From the NCBI RefSeq assembly GCF_003011895.2, contig NZ_PXWF02000202.1, positions 62,001-126,000 on the forward strand: DNA of 64,000 bases. The letters are read 5' to 3'. Positions 1 through 9,205 of the stretch are shown piece after piece. Below the pieces are notes generated by a model. That model searched no databases, was not told the DNA's origin, and saw only the letters and a list, made by a program, of their open reading frames with translations. Position 1 is the stretch's first letter; every line of letters starts with the position of its first letter. The translations under genes and the position numbers were made by a program. The DNA comes from Massilia glaciei. GTDB lineage: Bacteria > Pseudomonadota > Gammaproteobacteria > Burkholderiales > Burkholderiaceae_D.

Positions 1-456
1 GACGCCGACGGCATCACCCTGGCCGACATGACCCTGCCCAAACCGATGTACCAGGGTTTCACGGCCCAGGTCGGCCGCTTCGACCGCCTGCTCGCGCACC
101 GCGGCACGCTCAGCCTGATGGTCAAAATCAGGGACGAGATCGGCGGCGCCATCGGCCCGCGCTGGGTCGACAAGACGCTGGCGCCGTCGGACCGCAAAAA
201 GCTCGACACCGGGGTCGCCATGGCGCGCGAGATATTGGCCGCGGCGGGCGCCAAGCATGTGTTCAAGAGCTGGCATTTCGCGGCGCATCCGGGCGGCAGC
301 GTGCGCATCGGGCACGGCGTCGACAGCGACTTGCAGACGACAACCGCCAACCTGTATGTCTGCGACGCGTCCGTGATTCCGCAGGCGTGGGGCTTGCCGC
401 CGACCCTGACCCTGCTGTGCCTGGGCAAGCGGCTCGGCGCCCATCTGGCCCGATGA
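1..456 (+). CDS. GMC family oxidoreductase, C-terminal part (5' end outside window)
   Basis: The reading frame is open from the first base, so only the last 151 residues are visible. They match the C-terminal domain of glucose-methanol-choline (GMC) FAD-dependent oxidoreductases. The segment AHPGGSVRIG carries the conserved His, and it is followed by a VD..L.T..ANLYVCDASVIP stretch and a PTLTLLCLGKRLGAHL tail, as in this family. GMC enzymes oxidise alcohols using FAD. The substrate cannot be read from this fragment, and the FAD-binding N-terminus lies before the window. The stop codon overlaps the next gene's start (ATGA), so the two are probably co-translated. Confidence 0.85.
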   Translation, partial: DADGITLADMTLPKPMYQGFTAQVGRFDRLLAHRGTLSLMVKIRDEIGGAIGPRWVDKTLAPSDRKKLDTGVAMAREILAAAGAKHVFKSWHFAAHPGGSVRIGHGVDSDLQTTTANLYVCDASVIPQAWGLPPTLTLLCLGKRLGAHLAR

Positions 457-1325
457 GCGCGGCGCTGCGCACGCTGCTCGGCGCCGTCCTGTTGGCCGCG
501 GGCGGCGGCGCCAACGCACAGGGGGGCGGCGTATGCGGCTTCGACCTTGCCACGCTGACATATGCGGGCACGCCGCGCGCGCAGGCCGCCTGTCTGCTGC
601 GTCCGGTCGCCAAATGGGGCAAGGTGGCGTCGCGCCCCGCCCGCCTGCCGGCGGCGCTGGCGGCGCTCGTCGGCGAGCCGATGGTTGGAATGGCCGCGCT
701 GGAGCGCCATCTGGCCGCGCGCGGCATCGACGAGGCCGATGTCGGCGGCGCGCTCGCAGGCACGCTGTCGCGGGCGAACGACGGCGACGCCGAGGCGCCG
801 GCGGCGCGCTACTTCGTGATCCACGACACCAGTTGGCCCGCCTTGGGCAACGCGGCGCGCTTTCCGGGCAACGGATCGGCGGCGCTGAACAAGCTGGACA
901 AATACGCGGGATCCGATGCGGTGGCCCATGTGTTCGTCAACCGCAAGGGCGAGACGCTGACTGGGCATGACTTTGGCGTGCCGTGGCGCGCGACCAAGTT
1001 TGAGAACGATTTGCTGGGCCCGCCGGGCAAAGGCTTGTACCTGCATATAGAACTGGTGCAGCCGCGCCGGCGCGAGCGCTCGCGCAAGGGGCCGAACGAC
1101 GCGCTCGCGCCCTCGCCCGGATTCACCGCGGCGCAGTACGACAAGCTCGCCTTGCTGTACGCGGCTGCCAGCGCGCGCGCCGGGACGTGGCTGGTGCCGG
1201 CGTTTCACGCGGTGGTCGACGAGGGCATTCCCGGCGCCCACGACGATCCGCAGAACTTTGAATTGAAAAAATTCGACAAGGCGCTGGGCGTCTTGAACAA
1301 AGCCTTGCGCAAGCCGCCCCCCTGA
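453..1325 (+). CDS. Exported N-acetylmuramoyl-L-alanine amidase-like protein
   Basis: The predicted protein has 290 residues. The start is placed at the ATG overlapping the upstream stop (ATGA), because it is followed by a signal peptide ending near GGGANAQ. The central part has the outline of an Amidase_2 (AmpD/T7 lysozyme-like) fold. YFVIHDTSWP resembles the first zinc-ligand strand, HVFVNRKGETL the next hairpin, LHIELVQP the GIE strand, and TAAQYDKLALLY plus GAHDDPQNFE the closing helix and the ligand loop of amidases (His followed by Asp). This would mean periplasmic peptidoglycan cleavage between muramic acid and L-alanine. The loops are unusual, so a related but inactive or differently specific protein is possible. 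The fold call is inference from motif order. Confidence 0.55.
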   Translation: MSAALRTLLGAVLLAAGGGANAQGGGVCGFDLATLTYAGTPRAQAACLLRPVAKWGKVASRPARLPAALAALVGEPMVGMAALERHLAARGIDEADVGGALAGTLSRANDGDAEAPAARYFVIHDTSWPALGNAARFPGNGSAALNKLDKYAGSDAVAHVFVNRKGETLTGHDFGVPWRATKFENDLLGPPGKGLYLHIELVQPRRRERSRKGPNDALAPSPGFTAAQYDKLALLYAAASARAGTWLVPAFHAVVDEGIPGAHDDPQNFELKKFDKALGVLNKALRKPPP

Positions 1326-1385
1326 TAAGCGTTACCTCTCCGGCGGCAGGTTGATCCAGCCCGCGTGCCGAAAAGGCGGCTGCAA

Positions 1386-4292
1386 TCACCGTCTTTGCGG
1401 CGCGCCCGTGGACGGGGCCGTCCGCTTCGCCATTTCCATCGTGGCAAGGCGCTTCAGGCCGCTATTCGCGAACGCGATCGACTCGGCCGCGGGCGGCATG
1501 CCCGCGAGCGCGAGCAACTGGTCGATATGTCCGGCGTAGCGCGGGTCGGCCGACTCTTTGATCAAGGGAAGGTTGAGTACGGAAAACACGGAAAGCCATT
1601 GCTCGCCGTCGCCGCCGCGCCGGCGCAGCGCCAGTTCCGGATTGAATTGGTAGAGCCCCGTCGACACACGCTTGAACAGGCGCCGGTTGTACGCATAATC
1701 GCGCCCGATCTCGTTGCGTGCCAGCACGCCGGATATAAAGGCGCGTTTCTTGCGCTCCGGCGCCAGCATCTCAGCCGGCATCCTGGCATAGGCCTTGAGC
1801 AGCATGGCGGCGTCGAAGGCGCCGCGGCAGTTCGGGTCGACGTTGCCAAAACACGATTTGAACAAGACCCACATGGTTTGAAACATCAGATACTCCGATT
1901 GGTGCCGGTCGATGCGCACCAGGCGCCCACCGGCCATCACGTCGATGCAGGACGGCGCCACCAACTGGTAGATGGCGCCAAGCGCTGTCGGCGCGTAGGC
2001 GTCGTCGCGCAGGGCCGTCGCCATGGCCCAGTGCAGCGCATTGCGGCCCAGGTGGTCGATGGCGCCGGTGTCGGCGCCGCGGGCGAGCAAGCTTTCGACC
2101 AGCGCGACATTGCCGGCCGCCGCCGCCGCCATCAGCGGCGTCTGATTCATCGGCGTGCGATGCTCGACGCCATGCCTGTCGCAAAGCCGCAGGATGTCCT
2201 TGTGATTGCGCGCGAAATACGGCAGGTAGTGGCGCCGCGCCAAAGTGGCGCCGAGCTTTTGAAAGTTGCGCGCCTGTTCGAAGCCAGCGTCCTGGTCGAG
2301 GAAGTAGGCCAGGGTCGGCTCGTCGAAACAGCTTGCGTAGTCGAACAACTGGCCCTTGGCCTTGCTGCCCGGCGCCTTCTCGCTGAACACTTTCGTCAAC
2401 GTCTCGCGCAGCTTGGCCTCGTCGAACACCGGCCACGGGGCCGGCGTGGTCTTGAGGATCAGGCGTTCGATCGCATCGGCCTGTTCCTGCTTGCCCTGCA
2501 AGGCCAGCTTGCGCGCCTCCTTTTGCCAGTCCTCGAGGCTTGACGACTGCGCCTCGATCGTGTCGGCGGCGCCCGCCTGCGCGATATCGAGCAAGCCCAA
2601 AAGCGGGTGGCCGACATCCGATTCGACCAGGTAGACGTTGCGCATCGCCCTCGTCAACGCGACATACAAGGCGTTCACATAAAACTTGAATATCTCGAGC
2701 GACTTGTCGGTCTTGTCCTTGGCCCGGCCATATTGCAGCTCGTCACCGGCGAGGTCGGCCGCATCGACGCCCGCGGCGATCTCATTGAACTGCGCGCGGT
2801 TGCCGGAAACAAAGCGGAACAGCACGATGCTGTCGTACTCGAGGCCCTTGGCTTCATGCACGGAGAAGATCAACGGCGTGTCGAATTGTTTCTTGGCCTC
2901 GGCCTTGTCCTCGTCGCGCAGCACCAGCACCGCCAAGCGTGTCGAGCGGCGCGTCTGCGCGTTCAAGTGGCGCCGCGTGGTCTCGCTGTCGGCCAACAGG
3001 CTGACCGCGCCGGCCTCCTGATTGACGGCGTTGACCAGGAAATTGCTTTCGCGGTCGATCGAGCCGAAGCGCCGGTGCTTGATTTTCAGCAGCGCGTTGG
3101 CGACCCGGGTCACTTGCGTGCCGTTCCTGAAATTTGCCCGCAGAATCTGCAATTGCTGTCGCTCGGCCAAGTCCGGATCGCGCCAGAACAAACTCTTGAC
3201 ATTGGTCCAGGAAAAGAAATTTGGATGGACGATCTGGTTCGAATCACCGCACAGCAAGAATTGGCCGGGCTTCTTGAGCGACTGGAGCACCAGCGCCAAT
3301 TGCACGACGGTCAGATCCTGCACCTCGTCGACGACCACGAAATCGTAGCGCGCCGGGGCCAGGCCAAGCCAGTCGTGCGCCACGAGATTGAGGTCGAACA
3401 GCTTGGCCTCGCGCAACCACGCGCGGTATTTCTCGAACAGTTCGTACAGCGTCGCGCGCTCGTTCGGGGCGAAAATCGACTGCCGCGTTCCGAGCGCGCA
3501 GTATTGCTCGCGCGTGAGAACGCCCGCGGCATCGGCCGCGAGCACGCCGCGGATCTCCTCGAAAGCCTGGTGCGCGTCGATGTCCTTGAATTGTTGGCGC
3601 ATGCGGGCGAACCACGCCGCAAAATCGCGCCAGCCGGCCTCGCGCCCGGCGGGGATGCGTATCGATTCGAGGAATTCGCGGTAGGAAAGGAATGTCGCCT
3701 CCTGTCCATCGCGTTCGAAGCCATGGGCGAAATACAGATCGCGTGCGGCCTGGGCCAGATAGGCCGAGTGCGTCACATACAGGACCTCGCCTTGCGCATG
3801 TTTCATTTTCTCGAGCGTGAGCGCCGTCTTGCCGCTGCCGGCGCTGCCGACGATGATCAGTGGCGCCGCCAGCTGGTACACGGCGTGCTGCGCGTCATCG
3901 AAGGAGATCGCCTTGTCGAGCCACTGGACGCGCCGGCGTTCGGGGTGCAGATAGCGCATCGGCTCGGCGTTCCCGCCCGCCTCGATCGCTTCCACGGCCG
4001 GAATTTTATCCTCGTCGATATGGGCGCCGCGCAGGAAGCGCGACTTGTCGTAGGCGTGCTGTTCGATCACCTCGAGCATCAAGGCATACACCTCCCCCTC
4101 GAAGCGGACTGTGGAAAACAGCAAGCGGTCGGCATAGTCGAGCTTTGCGCGATAGAACTTGCCATGCGTTACATTGGCGAGCTTCTTGACATCGACCGAG
4201 CGGAAGTCGTCGCGCTCGATCGCCTGCCTGACCTTTTCGTAGTGCGCCTTGTTGCGCGGCGGGGAGAACTCGGCGTATTCCAGGATTTTCAT
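1386..4292 (-). CDS. UvrD/Rep-type superfamily 1 helicase with RelE-like N-terminus and ankyrin repeats
   Basis: The protein has 968 residues and a three-part build. Residues 1-90 look like a RelE/ParE-type toxin fold (basic FYRAKLDYADRLLFS strand pair, then LMLEVIEQHAYDKSRF). Residues about 130-590 are a UvrD-like ATPase: Walker A GSAGSGKT at 149-156, Walker B/Q motif VVDEVQD with D322-E323, GDSNQIVHPNFF, motif V SVHEAKGLEYDSIVLF, and motif VI NALYVALTRAM. Residues about 710-770 hold ankyrin repeats (TPLMAAAAAGNVALVESLL, then GRNALHWAMA). The family unwinds DNA with ATP. The extra domains suggest a specialised stress or defence role rather than general repair, which is inference. The gene stands alone, convergent with the amidase-like gene. 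The ribosome site before the ATG is weak. Confidence 0.85.
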   Translation of the reverse strand: MKILEYAEFSPPRNKAHYEKVRQAIERDDFRSVDVKKLANVTHGKFYRAKLDYADRLLFSTVRFEGEVYALMLEVIEQHAYDKSRFLRGAHIDEDKIPAVEAIEAGGNAEPMRYLHPERRRVQWLDKAISFDDAQHAVYQLAAPLIIVGSAGSGKTALTLEKMKHAQGEVLYVTHSAYLAQAARDLYFAHGFERDGQEATFLSYREFLESIRIPAGREAGWRDFAAWFARMRQQFKDIDAHQAFEEIRGVLAADAAGVLTREQYCALGTRQSIFAPNERATLYELFEKYRAWLREAKLFDLNLVAHDWLGLAPARYDFVVVDEVQDLTVVQLALVLQSLKKPGQFLLCGDSNQIVHPNFFSWTNVKSLFWRDPDLAERQQLQILRANFRNGTQVTRVANALLKIKHRRFGSIDRESNFLVNAVNQEAGAVSLLADSETTRRHLNAQTRRSTRLAVLVLRDEDKAEAKKQFDTPLIFSVHEAKGLEYDSIVLFRFVSGNRAQFNEIAAGVDAADLAGDELQYGRAKDKTDKSLEIFKFYVNALYVALTRAMRNVYLVESDVGHPLLGLLDIAQAGAADTIEAQSSSLEDWQKEARKLALQGKQEQADAIERLILKTTPAPWPVFDEAKLRETLTKVFSEKAPGSKAKGQLFDYASCFDEPTLAYFLDQDAGFEQARNFQKLGATLARRHYLPYFARNHKDILRLCDRHGVEHRTPMNQTPLMAAAAAGNVALVESLLARGADTGAIDHLGRNALHWAMATALRDDAYAPTALGAIYQLVAPSCIDVMAGGRLVRIDRHQSEYLMFQTMWVLFKSCFGNVDPNCRGAFDAAMLLKAYARMPAEMLAPERKKRAFISGVLARNEIGRDYAYNRRLFKRVSTGLYQFNPELALRRRGGDGEQWLSVFSVLNLPLIKESADPRYAGHIDQLLALAGMPPAAESIAFANSGLKRLATMEMAKRTAPSTGAPQRR

Positions 4293-4516
4293 ATGTGCGC
4301 TTGTCGCGCGCCGCAGCGTGATTGGGGACTGGCAGTCTACCCGATCCGGTCGGTGCGCGGGTGCGGGCGGGCCCGCGATTTCGCCGGGCGGCGCTCCGTC
4401 CGCTGGCGTGCGGGCGCGCCCCCCCGGTGCGCATGCCCGGGATGCGTTCGCGCCGCCATGAAGAGTCCGTGCGCGGGGGACGCCCTCAACATACCCCGGT
4501 TTGCCCGCTCTATTGG

Positions 4517-5203
4517 CTAGTGCGCCAGCGCGCCGTGCAAGGCCTTGTGCACCAGCTCGTCCATCCGGCCCGTGATGCTGGTCATATTGCCCGCCTCGGC
4601 CGCGAACGCCTTGCCCTCAAGCCCCGCCCGCGCGGCGACGATCTGGGCGCTGAGCGCGGCCACCCGCGCCTGCTTGCTGACGACCTTGATCTCGGCCATC
4701 ATGGTCTGCAGTTCCTTGCGTTGCATCTGCGCGTGGCGCTTCGATTGCTCCTCGTACATCAGGGTCAGGCCGTTGAGGATGCTGAGCAAGGGCGTCGAGA
4801 TGCGCAACAGTTCCTCGAGCAGCCCGGGGGCGCCGTGCGTGTTGCCGCTGATGGCGTCGAGCGTGCTCTCGGCATGCCGGATGAAGATGCGGATCGCCTT
4901 GTCACCCTGCAGGGTGCCGAAGTAGGCTTCGCGCAACTGCTCGCAAAATACGCCAGGGAAGACGCCCTTGCCCTCGACCAGCGTTAGGTGGGCGTCGCGC
5001 AGCATGCCCAAGGTTTCGCGCGCGGTCTCGATCGCGCCGTCATGGCCCATCGAGGCGAGCACCGCGTACAGCACCACCCGTTGCGAGGTGAAGCGGCGGC
5101 GGCCCGACAGGTTGATGAGCGCGCCGATGACGTCGCCCGAGAGCGTCGTTGGGGCCGCTGGCGTGGCGCTTGTCCGCGCCGTTTTTTCTGCTTGCTCGAT
5201 CAT
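4517..5203 (-). CDS. Soluble methyl-accepting-chemotaxis-receptor-like protein
   Basis: The predicted protein has 228 residues. The start at 5203 was chosen because GGAAGGAA lies just upstream, whereas the longer open frame to 5329 has no ribosome site. The C-terminal 90 residues form a helical hairpin with the pattern of the chemoreceptor signalling domain: KVVSKQARVAALSAQIVAARAG followed by LEGKAFAAEAGNMTSI corresponds to the Ile-A..Q.-LNA.IEAARAGE.G.GFAVVA-E tip. There is no membrane segment. The N-terminal half is helical and unrecognised. It could signal through CheA/CheW-type partners or be a scaffold related to the family. The tip is diverged (no canonical LNA.IEAARAGE), so a kinase partner is uncertain. 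Confidence 0.6.
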   Translation of the reverse strand: MIEQAEKTARTSATPAAPTTLSGDVIGALINLSGRRRFTSQRVVLYAVLASMGHDGAIETARETLGMLRDAHLTLVEGKGVFPGVFCEQLREAYFGTLQGDKAIRIFIRHAESTLDAISGNTHGAPGLLEELLRISTPLLSILNGLTLMYEEQSKRHAQMQRKELQTMMAEIKVVSKQARVAALSAQIVAARAGLEGKAFAAEAGNMTSITGRMDELVHKALHGALAH

Positions 5204-5401
5204 GTCGATTTCCTTCCAGGGTGGTGACCAATGCCGGATCGCGGCAACGTATTGCCACAACCAATTGCATGAATCGTGCCAAGCCCGCTCCGGGGCTGGC
5301 CGGACGCCAAGCTCACCAACTTGGCGCATAGGCGTTCAGGGCAGCACCAAATTCACGCGGCCGGGCTGGCCACGATGATGCGGCGCCAAAGCGAGGGGCG
5401 T

Positions 5402-5437
5402 AAAAAAACCGCCAGGCTTGCGCGCTGGCGGTTTTTA
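5402..5437 (-). terminator. Rho-independent terminator of pnp
   Basis: An inverted repeat with an 8 bp GC-rich core (ACCGCCAG / CTGGCGGT) is extended by A and T runs on both sides. It lies about 20 bases after the pnp stop. On the minus strand the stem is followed by a run of seven T. Because A and T runs flank both sides, it can also act on transcripts coming from the other direction. Confidence 0.9.
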
Positions 5438-5458
5438 CTCAGCCGAGGCTGTTACTGA

Positions 5459-7579
5459 TTACAACGGCGCTGCGGCTTCGGCGCCTTCGGCGGCCTTCAT
5501 CGACAGCTTCAAACGGCCGCGGTCGTCGGTCTCGAGGACCTTGACGCGCACTGCCTGGCCTTCTTTGAGGTAGTCGGCGACAGCCGCCACGCGCTCGTTG
5601 GCGATCTGCGAGATGTGCAGCAGACCGTCCTTGCCCGGCATCACTTGCACGATGGCGCCGAAGTCGAGCAGCTTGAGCACGACGCCGTCGTAGGTCTTGC
5701 CCACTTCGACCGATGCGGTCAACTCCTCGATGCGGCGTTTGGCTTCCTGGCCGGCGGCGGCGTCGACCGACGCGATCGTGACCACGCCCTCGTCGCTGAT
5801 GTCGATCTGGGTGCCGGTCTCTTCGGTCAGCGCGCGGATGACGGCGCCGCCCTTGCCGATGACGTCACGGATCTTTTCGGGGTTGATCTTGATGGTGATC
5901 AGGCGCGGTGCGAAGTCCGACAGTTCGGTCTTCACGTGCGGCATCGCCTTTTGCATTTCGCCCAGGATATGGTCGCGGCCTTCTTTGGCTTGCGCCAGTG
6001 CCACTTGCATGATCTCCTTGGTGATGCCCATGATCTTGATGTCCATCTGCAAGGCGGTGATGCCGGCCGCGGTGCCTGCAACCTTGAAGTCCATGTCGCC
6101 GAGGTGGTCTTCGTCGCCGAGGATGTCGGACAGGACTGCGAACTTGCCGCCTTCCTTGATCAGGCCCATGGCGATGCCGGCCACGTGCGCCTTCATCGGC
6201 ACGCCGGCGTCCATCAGCGCGAGGCAGCCGCCGCACACCGAAGCCATCGACGAGGAACCGTTCGACTCGGTGATTTCGGAGACCAGGCGCACCGAGTAGC
6301 TGAAGTCTTCCGGCGCCGGCAGCGCGGCGAGCAGCGCGCGCTTGGCCAGGCGGCCGTGGCCGATTTCGCGGCGCTTGGGCGTGCCCACGCGGCCGGTTTC
6401 GCCGGTCGCGAACGGAGGCATGTTGTAATGGAGCATGAACGAATCGGTGTACTCGCCCATCAGCGCGTCGATCTTCTGGCTGTCGCGGGCGGTGCCGAGG
6501 GTGGCCACGACCAGCGCTTGCGTTTCGCCGCGGGTGAACAGGGCCGAACCGTGGGTGCGCGGCAGGATGCTGGTGCGGATCGAGATCGGGCGCACGGTGC
6601 GGGTGTCGCGGCCGTCGATGCGCGGCTCGCCGTTCAAAATCTGCGAGCGCACGACCTTGGCTTCGATGTCGAACAGCACGTTGCCGACGTCGACATTGTC
6701 CGGCACCGGGGTGCCGGCGGCGGCAGCGTCTTCCTTGAGCGCCGCGTAGACGTCGGCGAAGGCGCCTTTGAGCTTGGCGGTGCGGGCGACCTTGTCTTTG
6801 GTTTGATACGCCTCGTTGATCTTGGCGTCGGCCAGATCCTTGACGCGCGCGATCAGTTGCTCGTTCTTGGCGGGCGGGGCCCACTCGACTTCCGGCTTGC
6901 CGCCGTCGCGCACCAGGTCGTGGATCGCGTCGATGACCGCTTTCATCTGGTCGTGGCCGAAGACGACGGCGCCGAGCATGATTTCCTCGGACAGTTGCTT
7001 GGCTTCGGACTCGACCATCAGGACGGCCGTTTCGGTGCCGGCGACGACCAGATCCATTTCCGAGGTCTTCAGTTCGGTCGTGGTCGGGTTCAGGATGTAC
7101 TGCCCGTTGGCGTAGCCGACGCGCGCGGCGCCGATCGGGCCGGAAAACGGGATGCCCGACACGCACAGGGCGGCCGAGGCCCCGATCATGGCGGCGATGT
7201 CCGGGTCGATCTCAGGATTGACCGACAGCACGTGGATGATGATCTGGACTTCGTTCAGGTAGCCTTCCGGGAACAGCGGACGGATCGGACGGTCGATCAG
7301 GCGCGAGGTCAGGGTTTCTTTTTCGGAGGGACGGCCTTCGCGCTTGAAGAAACCGCCTGGGATTTTACCGGCGGCATAGGTCTTCTCGACGTAGTCGACG
7401 GTCAGCGGGAAGAAATCCTGGCCCGGCTTGGCGTCTTTGCGCGCCACCACGGTCGCGAGGACCACGGTGTCTTCGATCGACACCATGACGGCGCCGGACG
7501 CTTGACGCGCGATTTCGCCGGTCTCAAGGGTCACTTGATGTTGGCCGTACTGGAAGGTCTTCGTAACTTTGTTAAACAT
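5459..7579 (-). CDS. pnp: Polyribonucleotide nucleotidyltransferase (PNPase)
   Basis: This 706-residue protein is full length for the family. It degrades RNA 3' to 5' with phosphate and is a core part of the RNA degradosome. The order is two RNase PH domains (about 1-230 and 315-545) separated by the alpha-helical domain, then a KH domain ([21 protein letters not shown]) and an S1 domain near the end ([20 protein letters not shown]). The [19 protein letters not shown] catalytic region of the second PH domain is present. The start has AAAGGGA upstream. It sits downstream of rpsO in the arrangement conserved across proteobacteria, with a terminator-like hairpin between them and a strong terminator after it. 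Confidence 0.98.
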   Translation of the reverse strand: MFNKVTKTFQYGQHQVTLETGEIARQASGAVMVSIEDTVVLATVVARKDAKPGQDFFPLTVDYVEKTYAAGKIPGGFFKREGRPSEKETLTSRLIDRPIRPLFPEGYLNEVQIIIHVLSVNPEIDPDIAAMIGASAALCVSGIPFSGPIGAARVGYANGQYILNPTTTELKTSEMDLVVAGTETAVLMVESEAKQLSEEIMLGAVVFGHDQMKAVIDAIHDLVRDGGKPEVEWAPPAKNEQLIARVKDLADAKINEAYQTKDKVARTAKLKGAFADVYAALKEDAAAAGTPVPDNVDVGNVLFDIEAKVVRSQILNGEPRIDGRDTRTVRPISIRTSILPRTHGSALFTRGETQALVVATLGTARDSQKIDALMGEYTDSFMLHYNMPPFATGETGRVGTPKRREIGHGRLAKRALLAALPAPEDFSYSVRLVSEITESNGSSSMASVCGGCLALMDAGVPMKAHVAGIAMGLIKEGGKFAVLSDILGDEDHLGDMDFKVAGTAAGITALQMDIKIMGITKEIMQVALAQAKEGRDHILGEMQKAMPHVKTELSDFAPRLITIKINPEKIRDVIGKGGAVIRALTEETGTQIDISDEGVVTIASVDAAAGQEAKRRIEELTASVEVGKTYDGVVLKLLDFGAIVQVMPGKDGLLHISQIANERVAAVADYLKEGQAVRVKVLETDDRGRLKLSMKAAEGAEAAAPL

Positions 7580-7736
7580 GGGTAATCCCTTTCTAATTGC
7601 CGACAGATTTTCAGGAGCTGTCGTTCACCTCACCGCAGACGGCCAGATCGTGGCCGCCTTTACTAGATTCTCACTTGCGCGTTTTAGATGGCTCCGGGCA
7701 AAATTGATTGCCTGTCAGCGCCCTCTGAAATGCAAA

Positions 7737-7772
7737 ATGCCCGCTACAGCGAACTGGAGCAGGCATTTTTTG
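7737..7772 (-). terminator. Hairpin between rpsO and pnp (partial terminator / RNA processing site)
   Basis: On the minus strand, an A-run is followed by a 13 bp stem (ATGCCTGCTCCAG with CTGTAGCGGGCAT, one mismatch and one G-T pair) closing a TTCG tetraloop, then a short T stretch. It lies about 25 bases after the rpsO stop and 160 before pnp. In related bacteria such a hairpin attenuates read-through and gives an RNase-processed pnp leader. That role here is by analogy. Confidence 0.75.
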
Positions 7773-7794
7773 TTTAAACCGTGTGTGGCAATGA

Positions 7795-8064
7795 TTACTT
7801 GCGCAGACCGAGTTTGGCGATCAGCTCGCGATAACGTGTAGCGTCTTTGCTTTTCAGGTAGGACAGCAGGCTTTTACGACGGTTGACCATCATGATCAGG
7901 CCGCGGCGGGAATGGTGATCCTTCGCGTGGGCTTTGAAGTGGCCGTTCAGTTCGTTGATGCGTGCGGTCAGCAATGCGACCTGGACTTCCGGCGAACCCG
8001 TGTCGTTTTGGCCACGTGCGTTGTCCGCGATGATGGCGGCTTTGTTGATGTTTTCTACGGTCAT
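7795..8064 (-). CDS. rpsO: 30S ribosomal protein S15
   Basis: This is an 89-residue protein, the standard length. It binds 16S rRNA early in small-subunit assembly. The conserved [20 protein letters not shown] and HHSRRGL stretches and the [13 protein letters not shown] helix are present. The start is at 8064, preceded by AAAGGTAA. The open frame continues upstream to 8247, but that extension (rich in Arg/Pro, not conserved) overlaps the probable promoter and is not part of the protein. It is followed by the attenuating hairpin and pnp. Confidence 0.98.
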   Translation of the reverse strand: MTVENINKAAIIADNARGQNDTGSPEVQVALLTARINELNGHFKAHAKDHHSRRGLIMMVNRRKSLLSYLKSKDATRYRELIAKLGLRK

Positions 8065-8152
8065 GATATTACCTTTCACATGCGGTGCAAGAGTCGCAAC
8101 CCAGCGCACCGTGAACTTCGATTGATGGCTGGCCAAAACGGCCAGACCGGCA

Positions 8153-8182
8153 AGTATATGCGAAAACGGGGGGAGGTGCCAG
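8153..8182 (-). promoter_or_regulatory. Probable sigma-70 promoter of rpsO-pnp
   Basis: On the minus strand, CTGGCA (4 of 6 matches to the -35 consensus) is followed after 18 bases by TATACT (-10). This places transcription start some 80 bases before the rpsO ATG. It was identified by eye only. Confidence 0.45.
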
Positions 8183-8359
8183 TCTTGTCTACTTAAAAGA
8201 CCCCTTTCCCGAGGAATCGGGGCGCGCCAACGCTGCCTATTCGCCAATATTGCCGGCGCAAGCCGACGGGTGCTTTACAAGCGGCCTTAAGGACTTCGGC
8301 GTCCGTTATGACTACTCTTGGCTTACTGCACTGTGCAGTCGATCGAGGAGAAAACTAAC

Positions 8360-9205
8360 ATGTCGAATTCAAGCCCTCTCGCGGCGCAGCAGGAGCCATC
8401 GGCTCCGCCAAGCCTTCCGAAGCCGGCACAAATGGCGCGCGCGCGTCTTGGCGCAGCCAACGATTTCTTGCTCAGCATGATGCCGGTTCTGGCGGCATGC
8501 GGCGGCTTGGCGCCGATTCCGGTGACGCCGGACGGCTCGCCGGATCCGCTTAAACCTGCCCCGTCCCGCCGTCCGCATTGCCCCCGTGGCCGGGCCGGGC
8601 CCCAGGAATTGGGGATTCCGGCCCGCAGCCAATTCCCCTCCGATATCGAGGGCAAAACCCTGCTCGTGATCGACGGTGAAAATATCGCCTTCACACTCAA
8701 GCGCGCCGGCCTGAAACTGGACTGGGGCGCATTCATGCAAGTACTGGGGGCGACGGTTCCCGCGTTGCAGGCACACGCCTATTCGACGGCATCCGAGGAA
8801 TGCCTGGACCAGGTAGCTCAGGTGTATGAGGGCGCGGGGATCGATGCCCACGTTCGCCCCAAGCAAACGGTCCATACCTTCCACGGTCATGTCGAAAAAG
8901 CGAATTCGGACCATGACATCCTGCTCGGGCTCGGAATGCTGCTGCAGGGCCACCTGCCCGACAACCTCATCCTGGCATCGGGCGACGGCGACCTGGGCAC
9001 CGCGGTGGCCCATTTTTGTGCGTCGTTTGACGTGAATCTGATCATTTGCGGGGTGCCAGGCGCGACTTCGGCGCGTCTCCGCAAACGCAACAACGCCCAG
9101 GTCGCGGGGAATATCTGGCTCGGCCGCGAGCTCATGCTTCCGTTGGTGGCCGGCAGCGCGCCGGTCCCCGCTCCCATCCCATCGCGCCAAGGAGAGACAC
9201 CATGA
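8360..9205 (+). CDS. NYN-domain (PIN-like) ribonuclease-type protein
   Basis: The predicted protein has 281 residues. The start at 8360 was chosen because GAGGAG lies nine bases upstream. A Pro/Ala-rich N-terminal tail of about 95 residues precedes an NYN domain, the LabA/DUF88-like branch of the PIN nuclease fold. It shows LLVIDGEN (D105), an internal ANSDHDILLGLGMLL helix (D184, D186), and LILASGDGDLG (D209, D211), followed by VNLIICGVPGATSARLRKR. The Asp cluster is the usual metal-binding site, so metal-dependent RNA cleavage is expected. The stop overlaps the next gene's start (ATGA), so the pair is coupled. It is the first gene of the accessory block. Its substrate is unknown. Confidence 0.75.
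   Translation: MSNSSPLAAQQEPSAPPSLPKPAQMARARLGAANDFLLSMMPVLAACGGLAPIPVTPDGSPDPLKPAPSRRPHCPRGRAGPQELGIPARSQFPSDIEGKTLLVIDGENIAFTLKRAGLKLDWGAFMQVLGATVPALQAHAYSTASEECLDQVAQVYEGAGIDAHVRPKQTVHTFHGHVEKANSDHDILLGLGMLLQGHLPDNLILASGDGDLGTAVAHFCASFDVNLIICGVPGATSARLRKRNNAQVAGNIWLGRELMLPLVAGSAPVPAPIPSRQGETP

Noticed and set aside
2607..4520. A 637-codon + strand frame opposite the UvrD-type helicase
   Set aside because: The helicase motifs on the minus strand are complete; this is a shadow.
5615..7585. A 656-codon + strand frame opposite pnp
   Set aside because: pnp is certain on the other strand; this frame is His/Asp/Val-rich shadow sequence.
8065..8247. An N-terminal extension of S15
   Set aside because: The frame is open but the added 61 residues are not S15-like and overlap the probable promoter.
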